From the NCBI GenBank assembly GCA_963978895.1, contig OZ022246.1, positions 9,143,294 to 9,207,293 of the forward strand: a stretch of DNA of 64,000 nt. The letters are read 5' to 3'. Below, one piece after another: positions 14,119-27,124 of the stretch. Source of the DNA: Erpobdella octoculata (taxonomy: Eukaryota > Annelida > Clitellata > Hirudinida > Erpobdellidae). The position numbers and the translations under genes were made by a program. Below the pieces are notes generated by a model that was given only the letters and a program-made list of their open reading frames with translations, searched no databases and was not told where the DNA came from. Every line of letters begins with the position of its first letter. The first letter of the stretch is position 1.

Positions 14119-14559
14119 ATATACATACACATACATAAATGAGCGAAAACGGGAACGGGAAGCCAACTGAGAGCGAAAGATAGAGCGGGAAAGGGAAAGC
14201 GACCAAGAACGGGAAAGCAACCGGGAGCGGGAAAGCGATCGGGAGCTGGAAAACTACTGAGAGCGGGAAAGCGACCGGGAGCGGAAAAGCTACCGGGAAC
14301 GCGACGGGAACGGGAAAGCGGAGAAGGAAACGCTAGCAAGAGAGACAAACATTAGAAAAACCTCTAAAAACCCCGGGCAACGCCGGGTGCCCCCGCTAGT
14401 CTATATATATATATAAATCTCGTGTCATTGTGTTTGACTTTAGTGGGCCGGCTAGCGAATATACAAACTGCCTTGGACGCTTCAACATGCAAATTAATTA
14501 GTATGCTATATATAGACTGAGCTTAAGTTGTTCTATTAACACGTCAGGAGTACGTCAAG

Positions 14560-15010
14560 AGTCCACCGCCGTCATTCTCACCTACAGAAAAGGATATCCT
14601 ATACCAGAAAAAGCCCATATAGGAAATGTCAGTCATTTAATTAAAACATACATTCCGATGCCAACAAGATGCTTTAATTGTCAAACCTTTGGGCACTACG
14701 CCAAAAACTGCAGAAAAGCAACAAAGTGTTCAACATGCTCTGGACCTCACACAACACAGAACTGCGAGTACCCAAACATGAAATTAGGTGTGCAACATGC
14801 GGACGAACAAACCACAAAGCTGGATCACCTCAATGCCCAAAATTTCTACTGGCAAAAAATATTAGCCAAACAATGGCCATCACCGGTTTCACGTACAAAA
14901 GAGCTCTCTTCGCCCAACTTAAAAAAGAAAGAGATAGAAAACACCCAAAAAAAATAAGACAAAACAAAAACCCAACTCTGCCCAGAATAAGCAACAAAAG
15001 AAAACCATAG
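14560..15010 (+). pseudogene. I-clade ORF1 remnant with zinc knuckles
   Basis: Starts within the protein: TYIPMPTRCFNCQTFGHYAKNC gives one CCHC knuckle, and CSTCSGPHTTQNC follows as a second. A third, KLGVQHADEQTT-like, is frame-disrupted (CATCGRTNHKAGSPQC is readable one frame over at 14795-14842). ORF1 proteins of this clade bind element RNA through such knuckles. The 5' truncation leaves no start, and frame changes occur near 14790. Confidence 0.7.
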
Positions 15011-15016
15011 AGGACA

Positions 15017-18000
15017 GTGACAACAAACAAGCAGATAGCAGAAAACTCAGTAAACTCAATGAACTCAGCAAAGCAGTCGGGAAAACAATCCTCATGCGTC
15101 ACTCCACTACTGCCAATTCCAACACAACCTCTCAAAGAAACCTACATGAAATACAACAGAAAAGTCACTCCTCAACCACCCAACAAAACTGCCACAGACA
15201 CGTCGGTCAACCAAATCTCCACAAAAAACTTGGGAACAATAGTTTCAGAACTCCTGGAAAATGTGAAAGTTGCCAAGGAAAATGGACAAGAAACAGATCT
15301 CACAGAGGCCATTTTCTCGTCGGTGGCATCTTTTAAAAAAATGGATTTGAACCTAACCATCACGGACATCCTTCCACAGATAGTATTAAATCAAACAACG
15401 TTGCCTCAACAAAAACACCTACCAGCCAAAAAGAGGATTAAACGGAAACCGAGAAAAAATCAAACAGACATTAAAATGGATGCAACACCAAATCCTGCAC
15501 AAAACATCTCCGAAACTAGAGCCCTTTCTTCCACACAAACAGTTAAAACAATCCAATGGAACTGCAACGGAATATTGAATAAAAAAAACGACCTTCAAGT
15601 CTACCTGGCTAAAACAGCTAATCCCCCAGATATCATCTGCTTAAGAGAAACACACTTAAAAGCCACACAACAACTTAAAATTCGAGGATACACGACATAC
15701 AGAACCGACGGTCCAATTGCTATAAACGGCCGAGCCACGGAAGGGATAGCCACACTTATATTCAATTTTCTCCAACACCACACAGAAAAATTAAAATCAA
15801 ACTTTCCTATCCTTTCCTCTATAATTCAAACAAAAAGTGGCACTAAAATTGATGTTCTCAACACTTATATCAACCCAAAACATCATGCAACAACTTTAGT
15901 AGCCAATCTCACTCCTCATTTAGCAAGACCAAACATTCTTCTCACAGGGGACCTCAATGCACACTCAATTATATTTGGAGCCAAAACGTCCGACCGAAAA
16001 GGACTCATAATTGAGAAATTGATGGAGGACAACAACCTTGTTGCATTAAATGACGGATCTCCCACATATATCGGTTGCACTACCTCAACACCTCAAATTG
16101 CCACCAAAGCAGAATGGAAAACACTGCCAAATTGCCCATACCTCGATAGTGACCACATATCCACAGAAATAGTTATTCTACAACAACCAATTCGCAAATC
16201 ATCACCACCAAACAGATGGCAGCTGAGAAACACCAACTGGGCTGATTTCAATAAACATCTCACTCTGCACTTAGACAATAACCAAAATAAACAACTGTCA
16301 TTAGACGAGCTCTTTAACAGTTTTCTAGAGGGTATTGAGCTACCTGTCATCAAAAACACACCGGCAAAAAAAGTCAGAAATCACAACCATGACAAACCCT
16401 TTTCATACTTCTGGAACTCTTACTGTTAAAGAGCGAAACAAAATGAAAAACCGATATGCAAAAACAAAATCTAATGATGACCTGGAAGCATATAAAGCTC
16501 ATAAAAAGAACACCAACAAAATAATTAACAACGCTAAAAAAAGCTTGGGAAGACTATTGTGAAAAAATAAGCCACGCCACACCCCTGAAAGACCTCTGGA
16601 AAACTGTAAAAGCCATGAGCTCCCAAACAGAAATCAGCCAACTCCCAACTCTGTTTGATCCAACTGAAAACACTCTCCTTTTCACCGACAAAGAAAAGGC
16701 CAATCTTTTAGCCAATACAATAGCAATCAACTCGAGTGATTCCAATCTTTTACGAGCCTTTTCTATGCAGAAAAAACAAAAAGAAAAAACGATCGACAAA
16801 ATACTTCAGGATGAAACCCAATCACCTCCGCATTTGGAAAAAGAAATACATCTTTTAAATGCAGACATAACAGAACAAGAATAAACACAAGCATTACACA
16901 ACAGCACCTAAAAAAAACAGCCCCAGGTTACGACAAAGTTAATTGTGAAATCCTATGGCAACTCTCTCCGACAAATAGACAACACCTACTTTTTATGCTC
17001 CAATCTTCCTGGACTACTGGAAAACTCCCTGTTTCTTGGAAACACTCTCTCATCATTCCCATCCACAAAAGCGGTAAGCCCAAAGAAGATCCCAACTCAT
17101 ATCGGCCAGTCTCTCTTACGTCGGCTAGGTGCAAAATCATGGAGCAGATAGTTAAAAAGCGCCTCACATTTTTTCTGGATGTCCACAACCTTCTCAAAAC
17201 CGAACAGTCTGGCTTTCGACTATCCCGATCATTCATTGACCACGTAGTTAGACTCCAACACGACACTGCTACAGGATTTAAAAGAAAACAGGCCACCTTA
17301 GCAGTCAACTCCGCCTTGCTTTTGCAAGCCAGTCCCAAGCCTGGAGAAAGGAGGAGGGAAAAGTTAAAAGGATCAAATTATGATCCACGACAGGAAGTAC
17401 TTAGGTGCTTCCAACATACAGACATTTCAGTCTTAAAACACCTGGTGTAAAGGACTATAAACTATTACAAAAAAAAAAAAAAAAAAAAATGAGTTAGTCA
17501 ACTCTGCCTCGCTAATTGCGAGCCAGTGCCAAGTCTGGAGAAAGGAGGAGGGAAAAGTAAAAAAGTTCAAATTCTGATCCACGACAGGAAGTACTTAAGT
17601 GCTTCCTACATACAGCCATTAGAGTCTTAAAACACCTGGTGTAAAGGACTATAAACTATTATAAAAAAAAAAAAAAAAAAAAAACCTTAGCAGTCTTTAT
17701 TGACCTTGAAAAAGCGTTCGATCTAGTCTGGAGTAAAGGCGTCATCCATACCCTCCATCAATATGGACTTAGAAGAAAGATATTAAAATGGTTAGATAAT
17801 TTTTGAAACAAAGAACTTTTCAAGTGAGGGTTGAAAGCGAACTCTCCGACACTCATCTACAAAAAAACGGAACTCCACAAGGAAGCGTACTCAGTCCTAC
17901 TCTTTTCACCATTCTCCTAAGCAATCTACCCACACCACCAAAAAACATAAAGATTTCTTTATATGCAGATAATTGCGCATTTTGGATTACCGGCAACAGT

Positions 18001-19698
18001 ATCAAGGAAATCTACACTCACATGCAAAACTACTTGAACAAAGTAACAGTTGCATTCACCGACCTGGGCTTCAAAATATCTAAATCAAAAACCGTCAGTC
18101 TCCTTTTTTCTCGAAACCCAGATCAAAGAAAAAAAGACACAAAACACCACTTAAAAATCTTCGAAGAAAACATCACCAAAGTTCACGAATACAAGTTTTT
18201 AGGCGTTATCTTTGACGCAGCAGCCACATGGGGACCACACATTGCATATGCCATAGCGAGAACAAAAAAAAGACTAAACCTCATGAGAGCAATTACAGGA
18301 CTTTCGTGGGGTAGCCATAAAAGAACTCTTCTCACTTTTTACAAGGCAGCCATTCGCTCTATACTAGAATACGGTGGCGAAGCCTTCAACCAAGCCAATG
18401 AATCTCTCAAAAAGAAACTCCAGACAATACAGAACAGTGCTTTGAGAATTTCATGTGGAGCAGGTGGGAAAACTAACAGTAATGCACTGCTCGTAGAATG
18501 TTGGGAAATTCCCATCTCATTACGTCTTAGACAACGTACAGCCATCTACGCCGCAAAAACCAAAATCACCCCACATCATCCAAGCAGAATCATATACTTT
18601 CCAGACCCAAATAAGAGAAGTACATGGATCAAGTCAAATCTGAGTATAAGAAAGCCACACACAGCACCATTTGTAATGAAAAACTACCTTAACGACCAAA
18701 GAATCAAAATCTCCAAGAACACCCTTCGCCTAACTTCGACACACCACCGTGGAAACTATTTTTACAAAACCTTGACATCACTCTACTCGGAATCCAAAAA
18801 GAAGACCCTAGCGCTCTTCAGACGTCTTTAGAAAAATACATAACTACGATAACAACATAAAAATCTACACCGATGCCTCAAAAATGAAAGAAAAAACAGG
18901 AATTGGAATCCTCATTTCTAGTAAAAACTACGAGCTGAGTCAACGCACAACCGACAACATCTCCATTTTTACTGCTGAACTTACAGCCATTCAACAAGCC
19001 CTCCAATGGTCCGTACAGCAAGAACAGGCGACAATATAGTCATTTTTACCGACACACTCAGCTCCGTCCAGGCTATATCTAGTTACGACAGCTCCAGCAT
19101 CAAACCAATCATACAGGACATACTACAACACATCACCACTCTCAAAACCAACGGAGTCTCATGCACAATAATATGGATACCCAGCCACATTGGTATCCGT
19201 GGAAACGAAACTGCAGACAAACATGCTAAAATAGCAACCGATCATCCTACCATACAAATTACTGTTCCACACACCATTGATGATATTCATAATATCATAA
19301 AAACAAAAACATTTGAAGAATGGAAAGCAATTTGGCGAAACTTGCATCAGAGCAGCCATCACAGAGAACTAAATCCTCAGCCGTCCCTCCACTCACAATT
19401 CCAAGACATGAATAGAAAAAAAGAAGTCATCATTTCCAGGCTCCGACTCAACTGCACTCTTCTAAACTCCAACCTCAAAGTCTATGGGAAACACAGCACA
19501 GGTTTCTGTGACACATGTCAGGAACCGGAGACCGTCAAGCACTTCCTTACAAGCTGCAGAACAAGGGCACCCCTCCATCAGAAAATAAAAAAGATATTGA
19601 AACAAGTAGACTTTGACATCGGAACCATCCTAAACAACCCAAAATGCCAAGACCTCATCTTTAACTGGATCACACTAAATGAACCAGATCTAATTTGA
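15017..19698 (+). pseudogene. I-clade ORF2: endonuclease, reverse transcriptase, RNase H (dead)
   Basis: The first frame (15017-16429) has a basic Gln/Asn-rich lead, then the endonuclease: IQWNCNGIL, CLRETHL, LTGDLNAHS and DSDHIS. Reverse transcriptase blocks follow in changing frames: SYRPVSLTS, SGFR, FIDLEKAFDLVW (split by a SINE), GTPQGSVLSP and YADN at about 17961-17972. YADN replaces the catalytic YADD, so the second aspartate is lost. RNase H blocks are YTDASK (about 18868), TAEL, IFTDTLSSV and HIGIRGNETADKHA (to about 19230). A CCHC-like FCDTCQEPETVKHFLTSC ends it. Several stops make it inactive. Confidence 0.8.
17307..17684 (+). mobile_element. Dimeric SINE with poly(A) in each monomer
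   Basis: Two ~190-bp monomers (17307-17489 and 17490-17684) share GCCAAGYCTGGAGAAAGG, the GGAAGTACTTA block and AACACCTGGTGTAAAGGAC, and each ends in about 21 A. The pair is flanked by an 11-bp duplication, CCTTAGCAGTC (17296-17306 and 17685-17695). Removing it and one duplication would rejoin the reverse transcriptase reading of the host element. No clear tRNA boxes are seen, so its RNA ancestor is unknown to me. Confidence 0.75.
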
Positions 19699-20787
19699 AT
19701 TTAACTCTGGAAAACACTCTTTCGATATTATTAATCCATACAAACCTGTGTGTAAATATTTCTATATCTTGATAAACTTGAATGTTTATGTAAATATTTA
19801 TTTTTATTTTTATTCATTCCTTTATTTATTTATTATTATTTTTTTATTTACTTCAACTTTTTACTCCACATTTCACCCACTATCATTACCAATTCTCTAC
19901 TATCTAATCTAACTCTGAATAACACTTTATGTCCAATATTATTATTTTTATGTATGTTTTTTTACTTTTTTTATTTATTTATTTTTTATTCTTATTCTAT
20001 TTACTTATTTTTTTTCTCCTTTTTTTCATGATTTTTTTTCATGTTTTCATATGTTGTAATTGTTTTTTCTAATTCCTGTTTATATTATTTATTTTATTAT
20101 TATTTTACTTTTACTTATTTATTTTCATTTTAATATTTGTTTTTTTGTTTTTTGTGTTGTCCTAAACGCTGAAAAAGTGACAAGGACTTAAATAAACAAC
20201 AACAACAACATGTTCTATTAACATGACATAACATAACGATAGTGGATATTTTTAAAGTGAATCAGAACAATTAATAATCGTGTGTGAGATCCGCTATCAA
20301 ACATTTAAAAACCATATTTAGATAGTTTAATTTTAAATTCTTCAACAGTTTCAGCATTCACGACTTCATTCTCCACTTTATTCCATTCATTCGTCGCCCT
20401 TGCACTGAAGAATTTTTGTTTCATTGAACTCTCCCTTTTCTTGTATAGCTCAAAGTTGTGCCCTCTGGTACTTTCATATCTCGATTTTTCAAATTTTTTT
20501 TCCGGATTTAGGTCAACCAATCCATTCAATAATTTGTAAGTCTCAATTAAGTCTCCTCTGGTCCTCCTCTTTTCAAGTGTGGTCAGATTACATCTACTCA
20601 AACGTTGTTCATAGTTCAGTTCTTTCAACTCAGCAATCATCTTTGTAGCTCGTCTTTGCAATTTCTCAATTATGTAGATATCTTTGTTAAGACAAGGGCT
20701 CCATGCCTGCACAAAGTATTCCAAGTGTGGCCTAGCTAGAGATTTATACAATCTTAACACTGTATCTTTATCTCAGCTGACTATGGT

Positions 20788-21193
20788 TGTCACGACTTCG
20801 CCTTTGCGATAGTCGATACTGCTGGAGAAATTTAACCCAGGCTAACTATTGTAATAAAGTTAAAGACACTCTTAGATAGTATTAGTTGTTTTATTCACGA
20901 ATACCGATCAAGATTATCGAAAACTATCACCAACAACACGACAGATATAAAAACAGTTTCAAATTCGATCAAACATGGCGAACAATGGCGATCCTCGGCG
21001 AACAAGAACGAAGTAGATCGCGACAGCCTTATATGCACAAGCCCTCCAGGCTACAGGCTACAGGCTAAAATATTCAAATAATCGCGCAACAAACCGAACA
21101 CGCAACGTTGTGTAATACATCTTTTACCACCTCCGCCGGAAATCCCAAAGATCTAGGTCCAGGCACGCATACTGCGTTTACGCGGGCGTGACA
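20788..21193 (-). repeat. 3' LTR of the Gmr1-like element
   Basis: 406 bp. It differs from the other LTR by three transitions that I can see: one in AACTATTGTAATAAAG, one in TTATATGCACAAG, and one in GGCACGCATACTGCG. Confidence 0.92.
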
Positions 21194-21208
21194 TACCTCC
21201 CCCCCTAA
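21194..21208 (-). other. Polypurine tract of the Gmr1-like element
   Basis: Minus strand AGGGGGGGAGG followed by TA and the 3' LTR. This is the expected primer for plus-strand synthesis. Confidence 0.75.
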
Positions 21209-21641
21209 AGTCGGTAACGATCCTTCTCGTTAGCGGCAACGGCTTCCTTCTTTGATCTGGGTCGATCCGGTTGGCTGAGTGTGGATCCGGTTGACTGAAC
21301 GGCTTCTTTTGTCGTCGGGTTTCCTGGTGCTCGTCATGGGAACCTGAAAATCTAGAACAGTCACGACGATGAGCCACACGCGAAAGAAAGTCGTGGTCGA
21401 AGAACGTCCTGCAGCTCTTCGTTCGATGAAGCGCTCTTCATCCTGGAAACCTGCAAAGAAAAACTTGCGACCGATCCACTTTATCGTTGACCAGGATCGC
21501 CCAAAGAAAGAAATTAGCAAAAGAACATTACAAAGCTACCCATATAAAGTAATACCAATTTCCGATAACCAAAGAATACTTAACCAAAGATTATACACCC
21601 TAGGATAAATAAACCTAATCGTAGCCACAGCTACTCCAAAT

Positions 21642-24600
21642 CTAATTTAATCGAGACAGGACGTCAGCTACTATATTCTGTTTACCTGACCTATATTTGA
21701 AAATCAGATTAAATTCCTGGATAGCAAGTGCCCATCGAGTCAATTTAGCGCTTTTGGAAACTGACTCGGTAAGGTACGTAAGAGGATTATGATCCGAAAA
21801 AATTACGATCTCAGATAACAATATCCAGGATTTGAATTTACTTAGAGCCCACACGACTGCGTAAGCCTCTCTCTCTATGGTGGACCACCTCGTCTGAGTA
21901 GGGGTTAACTTCAGACTGGCAAAAGCAATAGGGACTTCTACCCCTTCCTCACTCCCCTGGAACAAACAACACCCAACAGCCACTCCACTAGCATCCGTTG
22001 CTAATCCAAACCCTTTACTATAATCAATTGTGCTTAGGGTTGTAGCATTGGTAAGATCTTCTATGAGTTTTTGTAAGGCGACCTGGTGTTTTGCTTTCCC
22101 AAAGAATTTTGTTGGGAACACCCTTTTTAGTCAACTCAGTGATAGGATGGGCAGTCTGGGCTAGATTGGGTATGAAGTTGCGGAAATAACTGAACAACCC
22201 CATTATCCGCTTGACTTCCTTTTTATTTGTGGGAGGTTTGATCTCTTGTACAATGGCGATTTTATCGGGATCAGGTGCGACAATCCCTGAACCTACGACA
22301 TGTCCTAAAAATACCACCTTAGGTTGTACAAACCGACATTTTTCCAGGTTTAGGGTCAACCCTACATTTTTAATGATGGTGAAGAATTGCAAAAGATGTA
22401 GTTTGTGTTCTTCCCAACTAGACGAAATAACGGCAAAATCATCAATAAACGGCTCCGTAAAGGATCTTATTGGTTGAAGAATCATCGATATCGCCCTCAT
22501 GAAAGTATTTCCCGCCGATTTCAGACCAAAGAACATTCTGCGAAACTCAAACAACCCTTCTTCACAAGAAAATGCCGTTAACCATGCTGATTCCGGATCT
22601 ATAGGAATTTGCCAGTACCCTCTTTGCGTGCATCGAAACAGCTTATGAATTTTGCTCTGCCGACCTTCTGAAGTACGTTGGGGATATCGGGAATGGGAAA
22701 GCAGTCTCCCTTCGTATAACGATTAACATGACGATAGTCGATGGCTATACGGACCCCTTTTTCTCCCTTAGGTCCCTTCAAAACGCAAACCATCGGGCTT
22801 ACCATAGGACTCTGCGATGGTACAATGACGCCCTGGCGAAGCATATCTTGTATCTGATTAGCAACTTCTACCTTCAACAATTCAGGGGTTCTATAGGCTC
22901 TCAGGTGTTTGGGGGTAAAGTCAGGAGAAATCGCGATTTTGTGAGATACTACAGAACAAACTCCTAATGATTCTGAGAATATCTCAGGAAAATCATCAAT
23001 TATATCACATAATTGTGTGCGATAATCCTGTGAAAGATGGTCAAAACAGCCCTTTGCTGCCCTACAAATCGGAGGTTTATCATGATAAGGATCAAACTTA
23101 CTTGGAAAATCAATCAAACCAAATTCGTGGTCCTTCTCGTATACTACAGAACAATTGTTATTGATGGCGGTTTCTATTCGGTCATGGTATTTCCGAATCT
23201 TATTTGCATGTAGATGGTGTTTACAGCCCTCAATTTCCACTAAATAAGAGTATGGTGCTTTCACCTTCACTATTACACCAGGACCCTGCCATCTCTTCAT
23301 AAATTTAGACCCCCCTTTTACAGGTGCTAAAATTATTACTCTGTCACCTACACAAAAAGACCTATCACTGCTTCTAATGTTATATTTTCGTGCATAATTG
23401 CTCTGCTCTTGGTTTCCTGCAATTTCAGCAAATTCCTTAGCTAATTGTAGGTTTTGTCTGAGATCGGCTAAGTACTTGCACGGATTCTTTCCTAAATGAA
23501 AAGGTAACTCCTTTTCGTTACTCCAAGAGTCTCTGAGGATAGCAAGTGGTCCCCGCGGCAAAGTACCATACACTAATGTATAAGGAGCAATATGAGTTGT
23601 AGATGACGGTTTCTCGCGTAAACTCCATAATAAAAAAGGAAGAACCTTAAACCACTCTTTAGGATGTGTCTCAACCAATTTAAAAATCATGTTCTTAAGA
23701 CTCTGGTTACACCTCTCCACTAACCCGGATGCTTCAGGATGCCCTGGGGTGTTAAACCTAGGACTGCACCCCAAACATTTCAAAAAAGTCGTCGTTAACT
23801 GATTTTTAAAATTCGTACCACAATCGGAACTAATTATTCGCGGTATGGAAAACGTCATAAAGATCTGAATAAGGATCTCACATACAGATTTAGCATCTAA
23901 TGACCTTAATGGATAAGCCATCGGCCATCTAGAGAACAAATCGACAACAACCAGGGCATAATTGTACTTGGGTCGGACAGTCACACTATCACCCGCTGGA
24001 ATTATGGGCCCTATACAATCCATAACTAAATGATTAAACGGTAGTTCGTCTCCCCTTGGTATGGGAGTTATGGGGACTCGATCTCTTTTTCTAACAGGTG
24101 CCCTTAACTGGCATACGGGGCACGACTCACAATAGGTTTGAACTTGTTTCTCCATATCGGGAAACCAAAAACTGAGTCGAATACGCTGCCGTGTACTCTT
24201 GGCAGCCATGTGCCCCGAATAGGGAGCGTCATGCCCCATCTGTAACACTGCAAGTATACGACTCCTGGGCAAACATAACTGTTTTATGGAATGACCCCAC
24301 TGATTCTCCTTGTGAAACAAAAGTCCCCTGTCGATATAAAAGTTTTTACGCTTATCTATACCTAGCAACCAGAAGGACTTAAGTGAAGGACAATCATGTT
24401 GCTCTTTAGCAAACGCATCGTGATCATTACTATCGTCTACCCCCTGACAATCATCGTTAACGGTTGTAAATCGAGCGTCGGTTCGTGAATCACTTCCGCC
24501 TGCATTAGCACCTGGACAACTATCATCACCCGCAACTACAGAAACACCTATGTCCTGACAAGTATCGGCCTGTGAATCAACTTTCCTAGCATCAGCACCT

Positions 24601-26696
24601 GGACAAATATCATCACCCGAAACTACAGAAACACCTATGTCCTGACAAGTATCGGCCTGTGAATCAACTTTCCTAGCGTCAGCACCTGGACAAATATCAT
24701 CATCCGAAACTACAGAAACACCTATGTCCTGACAAGCATCGGTCTGTGAATCAACTTTCCTAGCGTCAGCAGCACGAGAAACACCTTCACCTAGAATCAA
24801 TGCAACATCTGGACTATGCTCATCATTACGAGGTTCATCTAAAACAAAATATTGTGAATTATTTATTTCAAGACTAGGAACATTCTCGTCAGAGTCATGT
24901 GCATTTTGCTCATTCTTAATAGGGTATGCAACGGTATCATATAATGATATCGTTTTTAACAGGTTACTTACGGAGGGAGTGATAATAATTTGCTCATTAA
25001 GATTTGGGACGACAGCAAACCATGCACGAACCTTGGGTGCTAGGTTCACAACGTCATCACCCACAAGATCAGGTCGAACAACTAATCTAACACAACCTAC
25101 AATTTCTGGTTGACCTTTAAGGCCAGATAATTTAATAAATTTATGTGGTACCCGATGAAGAGATTTAATTAAATCTTCTCTAATGCAACATACTTCTGCA
25201 CCACCATCAATCAAAGCTGGAATGGATGGTAATTGATCGATAAATACATTCTCATAAGACCTAATGTGATAATCATCAACATCTATAATGGGACATGCTT
25301 CGGGACAGGGAAAAGAATTTTGACCATCAAACAATATTTTCCTATCATCGAGACAATTACGGGAATTTTTTGACTGAGAGGACAAATTTTTATCATCAAC
25401 CAATGTTTTCCTATCACCGAGACAATTAAAGGAATTTTCTGTTTGACAACAATTAATTCTGGGATTAGGTAAGTTCGAGGAAGGGAATTTGTGTAGAGGA
25501 CATTCCTTGAACGAATGACCCTTCTTATGGCATTTAAAGCATAATCCATACTTTTTATCCTTATCCATATTAGGATCAATGGCTATTTTAGTCATTCTAT
25601 TAGGAATGGGAGACCCTGACCCTTTATCTGTTGGTTTTGGGTTGTTGAATCGAGGCGGTCTAATCTCATGCTCGTGTGTGGCCATGTAGCTATCCGCAAC
25701 GCGTGAAAGCTCAAGGTGATTTAACCAATCATCCTTTTCCTGAGTTAAAATAAAATCTGCACAACTGGGAGACATTAGTTGTTTCAATCTATCGGCACAC
25801 ATCAAACTAACTAATTGATGGAAATTCTCATCGATATTCCTACTTTTAATATAATAGGATAACGCTGTGTGTAATTCAGAAGCTACCTGTGAATAAGTCT
25901 CACCAGGTCTCCTTTTTACAGCATAAAACCTCTCCCTCAAAAGACTGGGAGTGACCCTAAATTCCTGCAATAGAATTTGCTTTAATTCCTCATAGTCACC
26001 TAACTGAGCAATGGTCAATCGACTCAAGATTGAGCGAGCTCTATTATTCAAATGGGCCTGTAATATTTTGGGTTTCACATCATCATCAACTTGGTAAGAT
26101 ACAAATTGATTCTCTAGATACTGAAAATACCCCGGTATTGCAGCAGGATCTGAAGGAAACTCCGCCATTATACCTTTCATGGCATTTTGAAAGCGACTAG
26201 TGCGAACGGCTAAGGAAACCTCAAGACTATTGTGGTCCTGAATCCTTTCACGTTCCAGCTCTAGTTTAGCTTCAGCAAGTCTGCGGGTTGCCCTTTCCTC
26301 ATCTAACCTAGCTTCAGCAAGTCTGCTCTCCTGTTCTAACTTAGCTTCAGCGAGTCTACGGTTCGCCCTATCCTCTTCTAACTTAGCGTCAGCGAGTCTA
26401 CGCTCCTGTTCTAACTTAGCTTCAGCGAGTCTGCTCTCCTGTTCTAACTTAGCTTCAGCAAGTCTACGGTTCGCCCTATCCTCTTCTAACTTAGCTTCTT
26501 TTGCTGCCAATTCTGCTTCGCGCAATGCTAACTTACGCTCAGCTATTTCTGATTTGGAATTTTTGCTAACGTTAGCATCTTCGCTAACTCTACGTGGACG
26601 CCGACTATCATCAACAAATTGATAGTGCTCCTCGCTAAGGATCCCTGTAGGACTATCCTGCGCAACTGACTCTTCAACCGTAGGGGTTCTAAACAT
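21642..26696 (-). pseudogene. Gmr1-like Gag-protease-integrase-RT-RNase H polyprotein, two frame breaks
   Basis: The first frame (22599-26696, 1365 codons) has a coiled-coil lead (residues ~50-170, repeated RLAEAKLEQE), a capsid-like region, a CFKCHKKGHSFKEC knuckle (~385-398), a protease with LIDGGAE (~493, DGG in place of the usual DSG/DTG), and three 29-residue repeats (~640-730). The integrase follows: zinc domain (~810-862) and D, D, E near residues 892, 957 and 992. After it comes the start of reverse transcriptase. The frame breaks near 22620-22635. FIDD (about 22443-22454) is in the second frame (22024-22554), and RNase H (TDASG, DHNPL) is in a third (21642-22121). Integrase before RT is Copia-like order with Gypsy-type domains. 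Confidence 0.85.
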
Positions 26697-27094
26697 ATTT
26701 ACGAAACCTTACTACACAGAAGAAAAAGAGAGAAAAACCTAACTGGGCAATCCGGCAACGATAAAATCTCTAACCTGAGATGTGGATCGGCCCTCCTTGC
26801 GAAACGGATGTCACCACGTGGTCGAACTGAACGGTCTGAAACTGTCTGGACTCTTTCTCCAGCACTGAATCGTCAATCGTCGATCTTGCGATGATGATCC
26901 TCCTTGATCTGGTCGATTTGCGTCGAATCCCTGGTCGGTTTTGCAGATCCCGGTCGAATTCCGCTGATCCCGCCAAAACCACTAGATACCGCCAACCTCG
27001 TCAGATCTCCAAACTTGGTAGAACTTCACCAACTCGATGAACTCTATCACCCAGGACGAATCTCACCCAAAACTGATCGATGTATCGACTGATG

Positions 27095-27112
27095 ATCCCA
27101 CCGCTGCCACCA
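27095..27112 (-). other. Primer binding site, tRNA-Leu type
   Basis: Minus strand TGGTGGCAGCGGTGGGAT, 12 bases inside the 5' LTR. It is complementary to an 18-nt tRNA 3' end of the leucine (AAG) kind with CCA added. The match is from memory of tRNA-Leu sequences. Confidence 0.65.
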
Positions 27113-27124
27113 CAAAAGTTCGAT

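Larger units (their letters stand above)
14542..20210 (+). mobile_element. 5'-truncated I-clade non-LTR retrotransposon with 13-bp target duplication
   Basis: TGTTCTATTAACA occurs immediately before (14529-14541) and after (20211-20223) the element, so both boundaries are firm. The element begins inside ORF1, continues through a CCHC region, endonuclease, reverse transcriptase and an RNase H domain, and ends with a T-rich 3' region and an (AAC)n tail. An RNase H after the reverse transcriptase places it in the I superfamily. It lies at the 3' tail of the CR1-type element that follows. Confidence 0.85.

Noticed and set aside
21230..21520. Possible extra gene (96 codons, minus) between RNase H and the LTR
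   Set aside because: It starts inside a noncoding 3' region, has no recognisable domain, and overlaps equally long frames on the other strand.
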